Source of the DNA: Nostocoides sp. Soil756
Lineage (GTDB): Bacteria; Actinomycetota; Actinomycetes; Actinomycetales; Dermatophilaceae
Length of the DNA stretch: 64,000 bases
Direction: 5' to 3'
Assembly (NCBI RefSeq): GCF_001428065.1
Contig: NZ_LMSE01000002.1
Location: 258,924 to 322,923 of the forward strand
Shown here: positions 29,015 to 37,941 of the stretch, piece after piece
Layout of the letters: every line of letters begins with the position of its first letter
Position numbering within the stretch: position 1 is the stretch's first letter
Made by a program: the position numbers and the translations under genes
The notes under the pieces: generated by a model
The model's database searches: none
Told to the model about the DNA's origin: nothing
Seen by the model: only the letters and a program-made list of their open reading frames with translations

Positions 29015-29986
29015 TCACGCGGCCGTTCGCGCACACGTCATGCGAGGCGAGTTGAGGTAAAGGACGGCCACGATCATTGCTGCGGTGAGGCCCATCACCC
29101 ACCCCCTGAGCGCAGCCAACGTGACCAGAAGCGAGGCTGCGGAGACGGCCAGGGACACCAACCAGTGGGGCATGCCGCCCTCGTTGGTGAGGCGCTGGTA
29201 GATGTGGCTGCGATGGGCATCGAGGAGCGGCTCTCCGGCGCGCGCCCGGCGGACGATCGTGGTCGCCGTGTCGAGTGCGAAGAGCAGGTAGGGGGCGCAC
29301 ACCATCCCCAGCACGAGGCCGATGTCGGCACCAGTGGTGTGCGTGGCGCCGAGAGCGGCCAGGATGCCCAGCCCCGCGAGCCCGCCGATCAGGTAGCTGC
29401 CCACGTCGCCGAGGAAGAGCCGCGCTTGCGGGACGTTGTACGGCAGGAAGCCCAGGCCTCCACCCAGGGACACTGCACCCAGGATGCCCAGCGTCGTCCC
29501 CCCGCCGTGCTGGGAGGCCAGCAACGCCGCTGCACCCCAGACGGCGGCATGACCCGCGCAGATGCCGTTGATCCCGTCCATGAAGTTCACCATGTTCACG
29601 GCGGCCGGCACCACGACGAGTCCGATCACGGCGCCGGCGACTCCGCCCAGGGCGAAACCACAGACGACACCCACCACGACCTGCGCCACGAGCCGGGGGA
29701 GCGCGGCGAGGCCCCGGGTGTCGTCGATGAAGCCCACGCACGCCAGCACGGAGCATCCAGCCAGTGCCCACCAGGTCGCCGCAGACCAGGATCCGACTCC
29801 GAGGCCGAAGACCGCGGCGACGACCGCCAGCCCTGCGAGAACGGCCAAGCCCCCGCCACGAGGCGTCGGCGCCGTGTGTGACGAGCGGGCGTTCGGCTGG
29901 TCCAGACGGCCCGCACGCCGCAGAGCGCGCACGACCAGGGGCGCCGCGACCGCTGTGACGACCAGGGTGACGAGCGCGATGGTCAC
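29015..29986 (-). CDS. WecA/MraY-family undecaprenyl-phosphate sugar-1-phosphate transferase
   Basis: A 323-residue membrane enzyme with about ten helices that starts lipid-linked repeat units by transferring a HexNAc-1-phosphate to undecaprenyl phosphate. Polyprenyl-transferase motifs are visible: HTAPTPRGGG near residue 37, GFIDDTRGL near residue 84 (the DD pair), AVNMVNFMDGINGICAG near residue 131, and ARLFLGDVGSYLIGG near residue 189. The C-terminal HRSHIYQRLTN carries the HxH-type loop of this family. The GTG at 29984-29986 overlaps the CapD-like stop by 4 bp and is preferred to an ATG 15 codons upstream. It resembles WbpL/WecA rather than MraY because it sits with sugar-modifying genes. 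Confidence 0.9.
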   Translation of the reverse strand: MTIALVTLVVTAVAAPLVVRALRRAGRLDQPNARSSHTAPTPRGGGLAVLAGLAVVAAVFGLGVGSWSAATWWALAGCSVLACVGFIDDTRGLAALPRLVAQVVVGVVCGFALGGVAGAVIGLVVVPAAVNMVNFMDGINGICAGHAAVWGAAALLASQHGGGTTLGILGAVSLGGGLGFLPYNVPQARLFLGDVGSYLIGGLAGLGILAALGATHTTGADIGLVLGMVCAPYLLFALDTATTIVRRARAGEPLLDAHRSHIYQRLTNEGGMPHWLVSLAVSAASLLVTLAALRGWVMGLTAAMIVAVLYLNSPRMTCARTAA

Positions 29987-31800
29987 GACGCGTGGTGCAT
30001 CGTGTCGACGGCCGCGGTTCGGGCCATCCACCGGCGCACGGCTTCCCCGTCACCGCGGGACGAGGGAGCGTGGGACAGCTCACGCGGCGCCAGCCCTGGC
30101 ACCGAGACCTGGGTGATCATCGGGTGCTCGGAACGGACGATCTCCTCCCCGGGCGTGAAGAGCTCCTCGCTCAGCTTCTCGCCCGGCCGCAGACCGGTGT
30201 ACACGATCTCGACCTCCGGCCGGCCGGCGATGTGGATCATCGTGCGGGCGACGTCGACGATCTTCACCGGCGTACCCATGTCGAGCACCATGACTTCGCC
30301 ACCGGCGCCGATGGTGCCCGCCTGCAGCACGAGCTGACAGGCCTCCGGGATCAGCATGAAGTAGCGCTCGACGTCGGGGTGGGTGACCGTGACCGGGCCG
30401 CCGTTACGGATCTGCTCGGTGAACCCCACCACCACCGAGCCCCGGGACCCCAGCACGTTGCCGAAACGGACGCTGACGTACCGCGCCGCGGGCTCGAGCT
30501 GGTCGGCGGCCGCGGTGAGGCGCTCGGCCACGCGCTTGGAGTACCCCAGCACGCAGGACGGGTTGGCCGCCTTGTCCGTGGAGATGTTGACGAACGTCGT
30601 GACGCCGACCTCGCGGGCGGCCGCCAGGACGTTCTGGGTGCCGATGATGTTGGTCTTCATGGCCTCCGCGGGGTGCCGCTCGAGGAGGGTGAGGTGCTTC
30701 AGTGCGGCGGCGTGGAAGACGATCTCGGGGCGCGTGCGGCGGAAGGCGTCGAGCACGTCCTCGGGGTCACGGATGTCGCACAGGACCAGAGACTCGGACT
30801 CGAGCAGCGCGTGTCCCTCGATCGACATCTGGGTGCCGTGCAGGCCGGACTCGTCGCGGTCGAGCATGTACAGCTCGGCCGGGAAGAACCGCGCGATCTG
30901 GCGGCACAGCTCGGAGCCGATGGAGCCGCCGGCCCCGGTGACGAGCACGCGCCGACCGGACAGGTGCTCGGAGATCGCGGCCATGTCGAGGTCGATCCGC
31001 TGCCGGCCGAGGAGGTCGGCCACGTCGAGGTCGTGCAGGTCGGAGGCCCGGGGCCGGTTGCCGAAGAGATCCCTGACGGGCGGTAGGACCAGGACCGAGA
31101 GGCCGGCCGAAGTGGCGAGGGCGGAGACCTTCCGTACCGTCTCGGCGCTGGCGCTGGGCGTGGCGATGATCAGGGTGTCGGCCTCGTACTTGGCCGCGAC
31201 GGCCGCGATGGCACTGGACTTGCCCCGGACCCGGCTGCCCGCGATGCGTAGGCGCTGCTTCATGGGGTCGTCGTCGATCATGGCGACGGCGAGGAGCCCG
31301 CTCTCAGGGTCGCGGGCCAGGCTCTCCACCAGAATGCGGCCGCCGGACCCAGCGCCGAAGACGACCGCGCGCCGCATGTCCTCGAGGTGGTGGCGCTTGC
31401 GCGCGCGACGGGACCGGACGACGAACCGCGCGGCGAACATGAAGGCGAGGGCGAGCACGGTGCCCGTCACCGGAACGCTGCGGGGGAGGACCACGTAGGG
31501 GGTGGCCGCCACGAGGACGGCGACGGCTGCTCCGACGAGGATGGTCGTTCGAGCCAGGTCGCCGGTCTCCTCGAACGACCCCAGTTCGTGGTTGATCCCG
31601 TAGGGACCGGTGAGCCACCCCAGCACGAGCTGGAGCGCGGCCGCCAGGATCGCCGCCGTGAGGAGGCCCTGGCTGTACTCGCGAGGGAGCCCGAAATCCA
31701 GCCGCAGCACGGTCGCCGCTCCGAGGGCCGCAGGCCACAGCACGATGTCGAACAGGGTCCAGCGCACCCGGGTGAGGATCGATTGGACCCTGGGCCTCAT
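29983..31800 (-). CDS. CapD/WbpM-type membrane-bound nucleotide-sugar 4,6-dehydratase
   Basis: A 605-residue enzyme. Four N-terminal membrane helices (residues ~12-125) precede a CoA-binding-like region, then an SDR domain with VLVTGAGGSIGSELCRQI near residue 280 and the active-site block NISTDKAANPSCVLGYSKRVAE near residue 405. It is expected to remove water from UDP-GlcNAc to give a 4-keto-6-deoxy sugar at the inner membrane. In the large WbpM-like class the residue four before the catalytic Lys is usually Met (VMGATK); here it is Leu. The 3' end overlaps the WecA-type gene, and the two are likely the first steps of one pathway. It is the first gene of the operon. Confidence 0.9.
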   Translation of the reverse strand: MRPRVQSILTRVRWTLFDIVLWPAALGAATVLRLDFGLPREYSQGLLTAAILAAALQLVLGWLTGPYGINHELGSFEETGDLARTTILVGAAVAVLVAATPYVVLPRSVPVTGTVLALAFMFAARFVVRSRRARKRHHLEDMRRAVVFGAGSGGRILVESLARDPESGLLAVAMIDDDPMKQRLRIAGSRVRGKSSAIAAVAAKYEADTLIIATPSASAETVRKVSALATSAGLSVLVLPPVRDLFGNRPRASDLHDLDVADLLGRQRIDLDMAAISEHLSGRRVLVTGAGGSIGSELCRQIARFFPAELYMLDRDESGLHGTQMSIEGHALLESESLVLCDIRDPEDVLDAFRRTRPEIVFHAAALKHLTLLERHPAEAMKTNIIGTQNVLAAAREVGVTTFVNISTDKAANPSCVLGYSKRVAERLTAAADQLEPAARYVSVRFGNVLGSRGSVVVGFTEQIRNGGPVTVTHPDVERYFMLIPEACQLVLQAGTIGAGGEVMVLDMGTPVKIVDVARTMIHIAGRPEVEIVYTGLRPGEKLSEELFTPGEEIVRSEHPMITQVSVPGLAPRELSHAPSSRGDGEAVRRWMARTAAVDTMHHAS

Positions 31801-31956
31801 GCTCGACCGCCCTCCCTGGCTGTCACTTGCTCACTGTCGGGCCGGCACTCCGAGATCGTCGGCGAGGTGTCCAGACCCGTCCCCTGGCCCGGGCATCCTA
31901 CCCGGAGGTCGCACCGGATCCCGGGACCCCCATGCGGGTCGGACACGGCTGCCGGC

Positions 31957-32718
31957 TCACAGGGTGCCCAGGTCGTCGAGCGCGCGCCGGACGACGCCCA
32001 GGACCTCGGGCCGGGCCACCACGAGGTCGGGCAGCCAGGGGTTGTCGCGGTTGTACTCCAACGCCGAGCCGTCGACACGGGTCGGAGCCAGCCCGTGACC
32101 GATCGCGACGGCCACCGGGGCGGCCGAGTCCCACTCGTACTGTCCTCCGGCGTGGACGTACGCGTCGACGGTGCCGTCGAGGACGGCCATCGCCTTCACG
32201 CCGGCCGAGCCCATCGGCACCAGCTCGGCGCCCAGGCGTTCCGCGAGCTCGACGACGAAGGCGGGCGGTCGGCTGCGACTCACCGCGAGGCGCACCGGCC
32301 CGTCCGGGCGGGGCGGAAGGGGGACGGGGCGGTCCATCCGGTGCACGAGCTCTCGGGCGGGCAGCCCGACGACACCGGCGACGAGATCCCCGTCCTCCCA
32401 GAGGGCGACGTGCACGGCCCAGTCGTCGCGGGGGCGCTCGGAGAACTCGCGGGTGCCATCGAGGGGGTCGACGATCCACACCCGGCGGGCGGCGAGCCGA
32501 GCCTTGTCGTCGGCGCCCTCCTCGCTGAGCACGGCGTCGTCGGGCCGGCGCTCGGCGAGCAGCCGGGTGATGAGCTCGTGCGAGATGCGGTCGCCGAGGT
32601 CCTTCAGAGCCGGACCGTCGAGGTCAGTCCGCTCGGCGCGCACCGCGAGCAGCGCCCGCCCCGCCTCGGCGGCCACCGCTGCGGCCACCTCATGGTCGTT
32701 GGCCGGAGGCACGGTCAT
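31957..32718 (-). CDS. cysQ: 3'(2'),5'-bisphosphate nucleotidase, CysQ-like
   Basis: A 253-residue inositol-monophosphatase-fold enzyme that removes the 3' phosphate of PAP (or PAPS). The metal-binding site is clear: VLSEEGADD near residue 64, then VWIVDPLDGTREFSERP near residue 80, and the second site GGQYEWDSAAPVAVAIGHG near residue 191. Length fits CysQ. It is the last gene of the operon with the TauE-like permease and CysC, overlapping the permease stop by 4 bp. The neighbourhood with sulfate-activation genes supports PAP rather than inositol phosphate as substrate. Confidence 0.88.
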   Translation of the reverse strand: MTVPPANDHEVAAAVAAEAGRALLAVRAERTDLDGPALKDLGDRISHELITRLLAERRPDDAVLSEEGADDKARLAARRVWIVDPLDGTREFSERPRDDWAVHVALWEDGDLVAGVVGLPARELVHRMDRPVPLPPRPDGPVRLAVSRSRPPAFVVELAERLGAELVPMGSAGVKAMAVLDGTVDAYVHAGGQYEWDSAAPVAVAIGHGLAPTRVDGSALEYNRDNPWLPDLVVARPEVLGVVRRALDDLGTL

Positions 32719-33674
32719 CGGGTGGCCCTTCTGTCGGGGTCGGATGGGTCAGGCAGGTCACCGAGATCGGGGTCGCCGCGGTGCGGGGTGAAGGCGGGGA
32801 GCCCGTGGGCGCGCCGGAGCAGTGCCCAGGCCAGCGGGCCGAGCACGAGGAGCGCGGCACCGATGGCCCCCACGGCCGGCGGCGGCACCTTGAGCAGGCT
32901 GAGCCCGGTGAGGGTCAGAACGATGACGATGCCGCGCCGGATCGCCGTACCGGGCACCCACGCCGCGAGCCGGGCGCCGACGAAGGTGCCCGGGGTGCCG
33001 CCGAGGACCAGCGGGATCAGCACCGTCCAGGTGACGCCCGAGACGATGACGTGGGACACGGCGGCCGACAGCACGAGGGGGACGGCCTGGACGAGGTCGG
33101 TCCCCACGAGCCGTCGCGCGGCGAGCCCCGGGTGGAGCAACAGGAGCGCGACCATGATGATCGACCCCGACCCGACGCTCGTCAGCCCCACCAGCAGGCC
33201 ACCGATCGCTCCGACGAGAATGGTGGGGACCACCCGGACCTGCACGTCGTCGCCGCCCGTGCCCCACCGTCGGAAGACCGTGCCGTAGATGCGCACGGTG
33301 TAGGTCGTCGCCGCCAGCAGAAGCGCGAGGCCGATCACGAAGCGGAGGAAGACTTCCCGCTCGGCCGCGGTGCCGACGGCATCGACGATGAAGGCGCCGG
33401 CGAAGGCGAACGGCACCGAGCCGAGCATGAGCAGCCGCGCAAGGCGCCAGTCGGGCGAGCCCTGCCGGGAGTGCACCGCGGCGCCGACGGTCTTGTTGAT
33501 GGCCGCGGCGACCAGGTCGTTGGCGACGGCCGCCGTGGGCGGGATGCCGAGGAAGACCAGCGCCGGAGTCATCAAGGCGCCCCCGCCCATCCCGGTGAGG
33601 CCCACGACGATGCCGACGAGGAAGCTCACGGCGAGCAGGGCCAGCACCGCGCCGGAGAAGAGGTCGTCAGGCAC
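32715..33674 (-). CDS. TauE/SafE-family membrane permease (likely sulfate/sulfite)
   Basis: A 319-residue protein with eight to nine membrane helices of the TauE/SafE (DUF81) family. The N-terminal VGIVVGLTGMGGGALMTPAL near residue 20 and the second-half repeat VGLTSVGSGSIIMVALLLLHPG near residue 160 are the duplicated family motifs. Members export sulfite, sulfoacetate or other small anions, and some are thought to import sulfate. Its position between cysC and cysQ makes an inorganic sulfur anion the probable substrate. It overlaps cysC by 8 bp at its GTG start and cysQ by 4 bp at its stop. The C-terminal 30 residues are charged and cytosolic. Confidence 0.85.
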   Translation of the reverse strand: MPDDLFSGAVLALLAVSFLVGIVVGLTGMGGGALMTPALVFLGIPPTAAVANDLVAAAINKTVGAAVHSRQGSPDWRLARLLMLGSVPFAFAGAFIVDAVGTAAEREVFLRFVIGLALLLAATTYTVRIYGTVFRRWGTGGDDVQVRVVPTILVGAIGGLLVGLTSVGSGSIIMVALLLLHPGLAARRLVGTDLVQAVPLVLSAAVSHVIVSGVTWTVLIPLVLGGTPGTFVGARLAAWVPGTAIRRGIVIVLTLTGLSLLKVPPPAVGAIGAALLVLGPLAWALLRRAHGLPAFTPHRGDPDLGDLPDPSDPDRRATR

Positions 33675-34911
33675 GGTCGGCCCTTTGGTGGGAGACGCGA
33701 AGGACGGTCAGCACCTCGTCGGCGCACTCGGTGAGGTCGCGACCGGTGGTGTCGAGGCGCAGGTCGGGGTCGTCGGGGACGTCGTAGGGCGCCGAGATGC
33801 CGGTGAAGTCGGGGATCTCACCGCGCCGGGCGGCCGCGTAGAGGCCTTTGCGGTCGCGGCGCTCGCACTCCGCCAGGGGGGTGGCGACGTGGACCAGGAC
33901 GAAGCGGCCGCCCCGGTCGGTGACCATGGCGGCGACCTCGCGGCGCACGGCGGCCTCGGGGGCGATGGGGCTGCAGATCGCGACACCGCCGTGGTGGGCG
34001 ACCTCGGCGGCGACCCAGCCGATGCGCCGGACGTTGGTGCGCCGGTCGGCGGCCGAGAAGCCCAGTCCGGCGGTGAGGTGGCGCCGGACGACATCGCCAT
34101 CGAGCAGCGTCACCGGGGTGCCCTCCTCGACCAACCGGGTGGCCACGGCCCGGGCCACCGTCGACTTGCCCGAGCCCGAGAGCCCGGTGAGCAGCACGAC
34201 GACCCCGCGCGCGCGGTGTCCTTCGACGGTGGCGACGGCCTGCTCGGAGGTTCGCCGGTGGGGATGCGGCTGCAGGGCAGCGTCGAGGCCCAGGGTGTCG
34301 AGCAGGGCGGCGCGGCGTTCGGGCGCATCGGGCGGCAGAGGGACGACGACGACCCTCGCCCCGGACGCCGCCGTCGCGGCGGCGGCGGCCGCCCGGACGA
34401 CGTCGTTGCCGGCGGTCGAGCCGTCGAGCGCGGTGGACGCCAGGACGAGGAGGCACGCGCCGTCCTGCACTGCGGAGGGGACGTCGGCGAGGCTCTCGAC
34501 CAACACGACGGGCTCGTCCGCGAGTGGTTCGGGGGCGAGCGGGTGGAGATCCTGGAAGGGGCGCGCCGACGGCTCAGACAGCCAGACCGGGCGGCCCGTG
34601 ACGAGGATGGGCGCGGCTCCGGCCTCCGGCGAGGCGATCCCGTGGGTGCCGTGACGCCCGACCGGTTGAAGGTCCTCGACCCGCGCAATCGGCACACCCT
34701 CGGCGTCCTCGACGACCAGGGCACCGGCGTCGAGGGCCGCGGCGGCGGAGGCGGCCGGGACGGCGAGTGGCCGCATCACGGCGTCCGGGCCGTAGAGGCC
34801 GCGCCGCAGGAGTTCGAGGTCGTCGAGGGAGGACCTCGAGGGATGTACGGGCGGGGGAGCGGCGACCACCGGCACAGTGTGCCAAGAGTGCTCGCCCATT
34901 GTGCTGGACAT
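33667..34911 (-). CDS. cysC: Adenylylsulfate (APS) kinase with ATP-sulfurylase-like N-terminal region
   Basis: A 414-residue protein. The C-terminal ~185 residues are APS kinase: P-loop LTGLSGSGKSTVA near residues 241-253, LLDGDVVRRHLTAGLGFSA near 272, and FVLVHVATPLAECERRDRKG near 340, followed by a YAAARRGEIPDFTG lid. It phosphorylates APS to PAPS. The N-terminal ~220 residues weakly resemble the PUA-like N-terminal domain of ATP sulfurylase (DLELLRRGLYGP near residue 31), but the ATP-sulfurylase HxGH active site is absent, so it is probably regulatory or structural. Two in-frame ATGs (34911 and 34899) are possible. It is divergent from cysD with about 63 bp between starts. Confidence 0.87.
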   Translation of the reverse strand: MSSTMGEHSWHTVPVVAAPPPVHPSRSSLDDLELLRRGLYGPDAVMRPLAVPAASAAAALDAGALVVEDAEGVPIARVEDLQPVGRHGTHGIASPEAGAAPILVTGRPVWLSEPSARPFQDLHPLAPEPLADEPVVLVESLADVPSAVQDGACLLVLASTALDGSTAGNDVVRAAAAAATAASGARVVVVPLPPDAPERRAALLDTLGLDAALQPHPHRRTSEQAVATVEGHRARGVVVLLTGLSGSGKSTVARAVATRLVEEGTPVTLLDGDVVRRHLTAGLGFSAADRRTNVRRIGWVAAEVAHHGGVAICSPIAPEAAVRREVAAMVTDRGGRFVLVHVATPLAECERRDRKGLYAAARRGEIPDFTGISAPYDVPDDPDLRLDTTGRDLTECADEVLTVLRVSHQRADRA

Positions 34912-34974
34912 GGCAGAACCGGACGTCGGCCGCCGGTAGGGTCGTGCCAAATGCCAGGGACACGAGGTGAACAC

Positions 34975-35886
34975 GTGAAGAGCGCCGCCGACTACCGGCT
35001 CTCCCAGCTCGACGAGCTGGAGTCCGAGTCGATCCACATCTTCCGCGAGGTCGTGGCCGAGCTGGAGAGGCCCGTCCTGATGTTCTCGGGCGGCAAGGAC
35101 TCCATCGTCATGCTCCGGCTGGCCGAGAAGGCGTTCCACCCGGCGCGGCTGCCGTTCCCGCTGCTCCAGGTCGACACCGGACTCGACTTCCCCGAGGTCC
35201 TCGCGACGCGTGACGCCTGGGTCGATCGCCTCGGCGTCAACCTGGTGGTGGCCTCGGTCGACCAGGCCATCGCCGACGGCATCCTGGTCGACGACGGCCG
35301 GACCAGCCGCAACCGGATGCAGATCGCGACCCTGCTGGAGGCCCTCGAGTCCGGCGGCTTCACGGCGGCGTTCGGCGGGGGCCGGCGCGACGAGGAGAAG
35401 GCGCGCGCCAAGGAGCGCGTCTACTCCCACCGCGACGAGTTCGGCCAGTGGGACCCCAAGAACCAGCGCCCCGAGCTGTGGTCGCTCTACAACGGGCGGC
35501 TCCACGAGGGCGAGCACCTGCGGATCTTCCCGCTGTCGAACTGGACCGAGCTCGACATCTGGCACTACATCGCCCGCGAGCGCATCGAGATCCCCTCCAT
35601 CTACTTCTCGCACCGACGGCGGGTCTTCGAGCGCGACGGGATGCTGCTCAGCGAGCACCCGGCCAACCCGTGCCGCGAGGGCGAGGTCGTGACCGAGCGC
35701 ACCGTGCGGTTCCGCACCGTGGGCGACCTGTCGCTCACCGGCTGCGTCGAGAGCACGGCCGCGACGCTCGACGAGATCGTCGAGGAGGTCGCCGTCGCTC
35801 GGGTCACCGAGCGCGGCGCGACCCGCGGCGACGACCGGTTCTCCGAGGCCGCCATGGAGGACCGCAAGAAGGAGGGCTACTTCTGA
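34975..35886 (+). CDS. cysD: Sulfate adenylyltransferase subunit 2
   Basis: A 303-residue PP-loop ATPase subunit that makes APS from sulfate and ATP with CysN. The PP-loop LMFSGGKDSIVMLRL is near residue 35, followed by FPLLQVDTGLDFPEV near residue 59 and AFGGGRRDEEKARAKERVYS near residue 124, all strictly conserved in CysD. The GTG at 34975 has an AGGTG ribosome site 6 bp upstream; an ATG eight codons earlier is the alternative. It overlaps cysN by 1 bp. No cysH (PAPS reductase) or sulfite reductase is in the window, so the reduction steps must be elsewhere. Confidence 0.95.
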   Translation: MKSAADYRLSQLDELESESIHIFREVVAELERPVLMFSGGKDSIVMLRLAEKAFHPARLPFPLLQVDTGLDFPEVLATRDAWVDRLGVNLVVASVDQAIADGILVDDGRTSRNRMQIATLLEALESGGFTAAFGGGRRDEEKARAKERVYSHRDEFGQWDPKNQRPELWSLYNGRLHEGEHLRIFPLSNWTELDIWHYIARERIEIPSIYFSHRRRVFERDGMLLSEHPANPCREGEVVTERTVRFRTVGDLSLTGCVESTAATLDEIVEEVAVARVTERGATRGDDRFSEAAMEDRKKEGYF

Positions 35887-37127
35887 TGGACCTGCTCCGT
35901 TTCGCCACGGCCGGCTCGGTCGACGACGGGAAGTCCACCCTCATCGGGCGGCTCCTCCTGGACTCCAAGGCGATCTTCGAGGACCAGCTCGAAGCCGTCG
36001 AGGCGACGTCGAAGACCAAGGGCTACGACTACACCGACCTCGCGCTGCTCACCGACGGCCTGCGCTCCGAGAGGGAGCAGGGCATCACGATCGATGTCGC
36101 CTACCGCTACTTCGCCACTCCGCGAAGGAAGTTCATCATCGCCGACACCCCGGGGCACGTGCAGTACACGCGCAACATGGTGACCGGCGCCTCCACGGCC
36201 GACCTCGGGCTGGTGCTGGTCGACGCCCGGCAGGGCCTCACCGAGCAGTCGCGCCGGCACGCGGTCATCCTGTCGCTGCTGCGGGTGCCGCACCTGGTGC
36301 TGGCCGTGAACAAGATGGACCTCGTCGGCTACGACCAGGAGGTCTTCGAGCGCATCCGCGCCGAGTTCGTCACCTTCACCCAGCGGCTCAACGTGCCCGA
36401 CCTCGCCGTCATCCCGATCTCCGCCCTCCAGGGCGACAACGTCGTGACACGCAGCGAGAACATGACCTGGTACGACGGGTCCTCGCTGATGCACCACCTC
36501 GAGAACGTGCACATCGCCTCCGACCGTGACCTGCGCGACGTCCGCTTCCCGGTGCAGTACGTCGTGCGCCCGAAGTCCGACGAGTACCACGACTACCGGG
36601 GCTACGCCGGGCGGGTGGCGAGCGGGGTCATGAAGCCGGGCGACGAGGTCATGGTCCTGCCCAGCGGCCTCACGTCGCGGATCGCCGGGATCGACCTGTT
36701 CGAGGACGAGATCGCGGAGGCGTTCCCCCCGATGTCGGTCGTCGTCCGGCTCGAGGACGACCTCGACGTCTCGCGCGGCGACATGATCTGCCGCGTCAAG
36801 AACGCGCCCGAGCCCACCCAGGACCTCGACGCGATGATCTGCTGGATGACGCGTGAGCCGCTGCGGCCGCGGCAGAAGCTGGCCATCAAGCACACGACGC
36901 GCTCGGCCCGGGCGGTCGTGAAGGACATCCAGTACCGGCTCGACATCAACTCGCTGCACCGCGACACCGAGGCCCGCGAGCTGGGGCTCAACGAGATCGG
37001 CCGCGTGACGCTGCGGACGACCCAGCAGCTGCTCGTCGACCCGTACGAGCAGAACCGCACCACCGGCTCGTTCATCCTCATCGACGAGGCCACCGGCAAC
37101 ACCGTCGGCGCCGGGATGATCAACTAG
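35886..37127 (+). CDS. cysN: Sulfate adenylyltransferase subunit 1 (GTPase)
   Basis: A 413-residue EF-Tu-like GTPase that drives sulfate adenylylation by CysD. G1 is AGSVDDGKSTLIGRLLLDSK near residue 8, G3 is ADTPGHVQYTRNMVTGAS near residue 84, and G4 is LAVNKMDLVGYD near residue 140. Two C-terminal beta-barrel domains follow. There is no fused APS kinase domain as found in NodQ-type or mycobacterial CysNC proteins; here CysC is coded separately on the other strand. The ATG overlaps the cysD stop by 1 bp (TGATG). Confidence 0.95.
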   Translation: MDLLRFATAGSVDDGKSTLIGRLLLDSKAIFEDQLEAVEATSKTKGYDYTDLALLTDGLRSEREQGITIDVAYRYFATPRRKFIIADTPGHVQYTRNMVTGASTADLGLVLVDARQGLTEQSRRHAVILSLLRVPHLVLAVNKMDLVGYDQEVFERIRAEFVTFTQRLNVPDLAVIPISALQGDNVVTRSENMTWYDGSSLMHHLENVHIASDRDLRDVRFPVQYVVRPKSDEYHDYRGYAGRVASGVMKPGDEVMVLPSGLTSRIAGIDLFEDEIAEAFPPMSVVVRLEDDLDVSRGDMICRVKNAPEPTQDLDAMICWMTREPLRPRQKLAIKHTTRSARAVVKDIQYRLDINSLHRDTEARELGLNEIGRVTLRTTQQLLVDPYEQNRTTGSFILIDEATGNTVGAGMIN

Positions 37128-37131
37128 GGGC

Positions 37132-37941
37132 GTGCTGCTCGCGTCCGCCAACGTCAACGGGATCCGGGCCGCCGAGCGGCGAGGAGGCATCGCCTGGCTG
37201 GCGGCGTGCGGTGCCGATGTCGTGGCCCTGCAGGAGGTGCGGGCGTCCGACGACCAGCTGCGGGGCGCCCTGGCGGGCACCGTGTTCGAGTCGTGGGAGG
37301 TCGTGCCCGCGGCCAGCGAGGCCAAGGGGCGCGCCGGCGTGGCGGTGCTGTCGCGGCATCCGGTCAAGGAGGTCCGCACCGAGGTGGGCGGGGCCACCGG
37401 GGCGGAGTTCGCGGGGCAGGGGCGCTGGGTCGAGGCCGACGTGCTCGTGGGCGGCGCGGTGGTGACGGTGGCCTCGGCGTACGTGCACACGGGGGAGGCC
37501 GGGACGCCGCGTCAGGAGGAGAAGCAGCGGTTCCTGGCGGCGCTCGGGGAACGGGTCGAGGCGTGGTCCGCCGAGGGGCGGCTGGCGGTGCTGACGGGCG
37601 ACCTGAACATCGCGCACACCCAGGACGACCTGAAGAACTGGAAGGGCAACCGGGGGAAGTCGGGGTTCCTGCCCGCCGAGCAGGAGCATCTGGACCGCTG
37701 GGGCGCCGAGCACGGGCTGGTCGACGTGCACCGGCGGCTGCACGGGCCGGGGCCGGGGCCGTACACGTGGTGGTCGTGGCGGGGGCAGGCCTTCGACAAC
37801 GACGCGGGCTGGCGGATCGACTACCAGCTGGCCACGGCGCCGTTGGCTCGGGCGGCGGTGTCGGCGTCCGTGGGACGGGCGGCGACGTACGCCGAGCGGT
37901 GGAGCGACCACGCTCCGGTGCTGGTCGAGTACGCGGTCTGA
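37132..37941 (+). CDS. xth: Exodeoxyribonuclease III / AP endonuclease family protein
   Basis: A 269-residue cytosolic DNA-repair nuclease. The fold signatures are ASANVNGIRAAERRGGIAWL at the N-terminus, DVVALQEVRASDDQL near residue 28 (metal-binding Glu in LQEVR), LTGDLNIAHTQDDLKNW near residue 156 (Asp and Asn), and the C-terminal RIDYQL and WSDHAPVLVEY with the catalytic Asp-His. It starts at a GTG only 4 bp after cysN stops, so it may be cotranscribed with cysDN. The physiological link is unclear. Confidence 0.92.
   Translation: MLLASANVNGIRAAERRGGIAWLAACGADVVALQEVRASDDQLRGALAGTVFESWEVVPAASEAKGRAGVAVLSRHPVKEVRTEVGGATGAEFAGQGRWVEADVLVGGAVVTVASAYVHTGEAGTPRQEEKQRFLAALGERVEAWSAEGRLAVLTGDLNIAHTQDDLKNWKGNRGKSGFLPAEQEHLDRWGAEHGLVDVHRRLHGPGPGPYTWWSWRGQAFDNDAGWRIDYQLATAPLARAAVSASVGRAATYAERWSDHAPVLVEYAV

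Noticed and set aside
29015-29986. MraY of peptidoglycan synthesis
   Set aside because: Position in a polysaccharide operon beside CapD-type and GT genes, with no mur genes, favours a WecA-like role.
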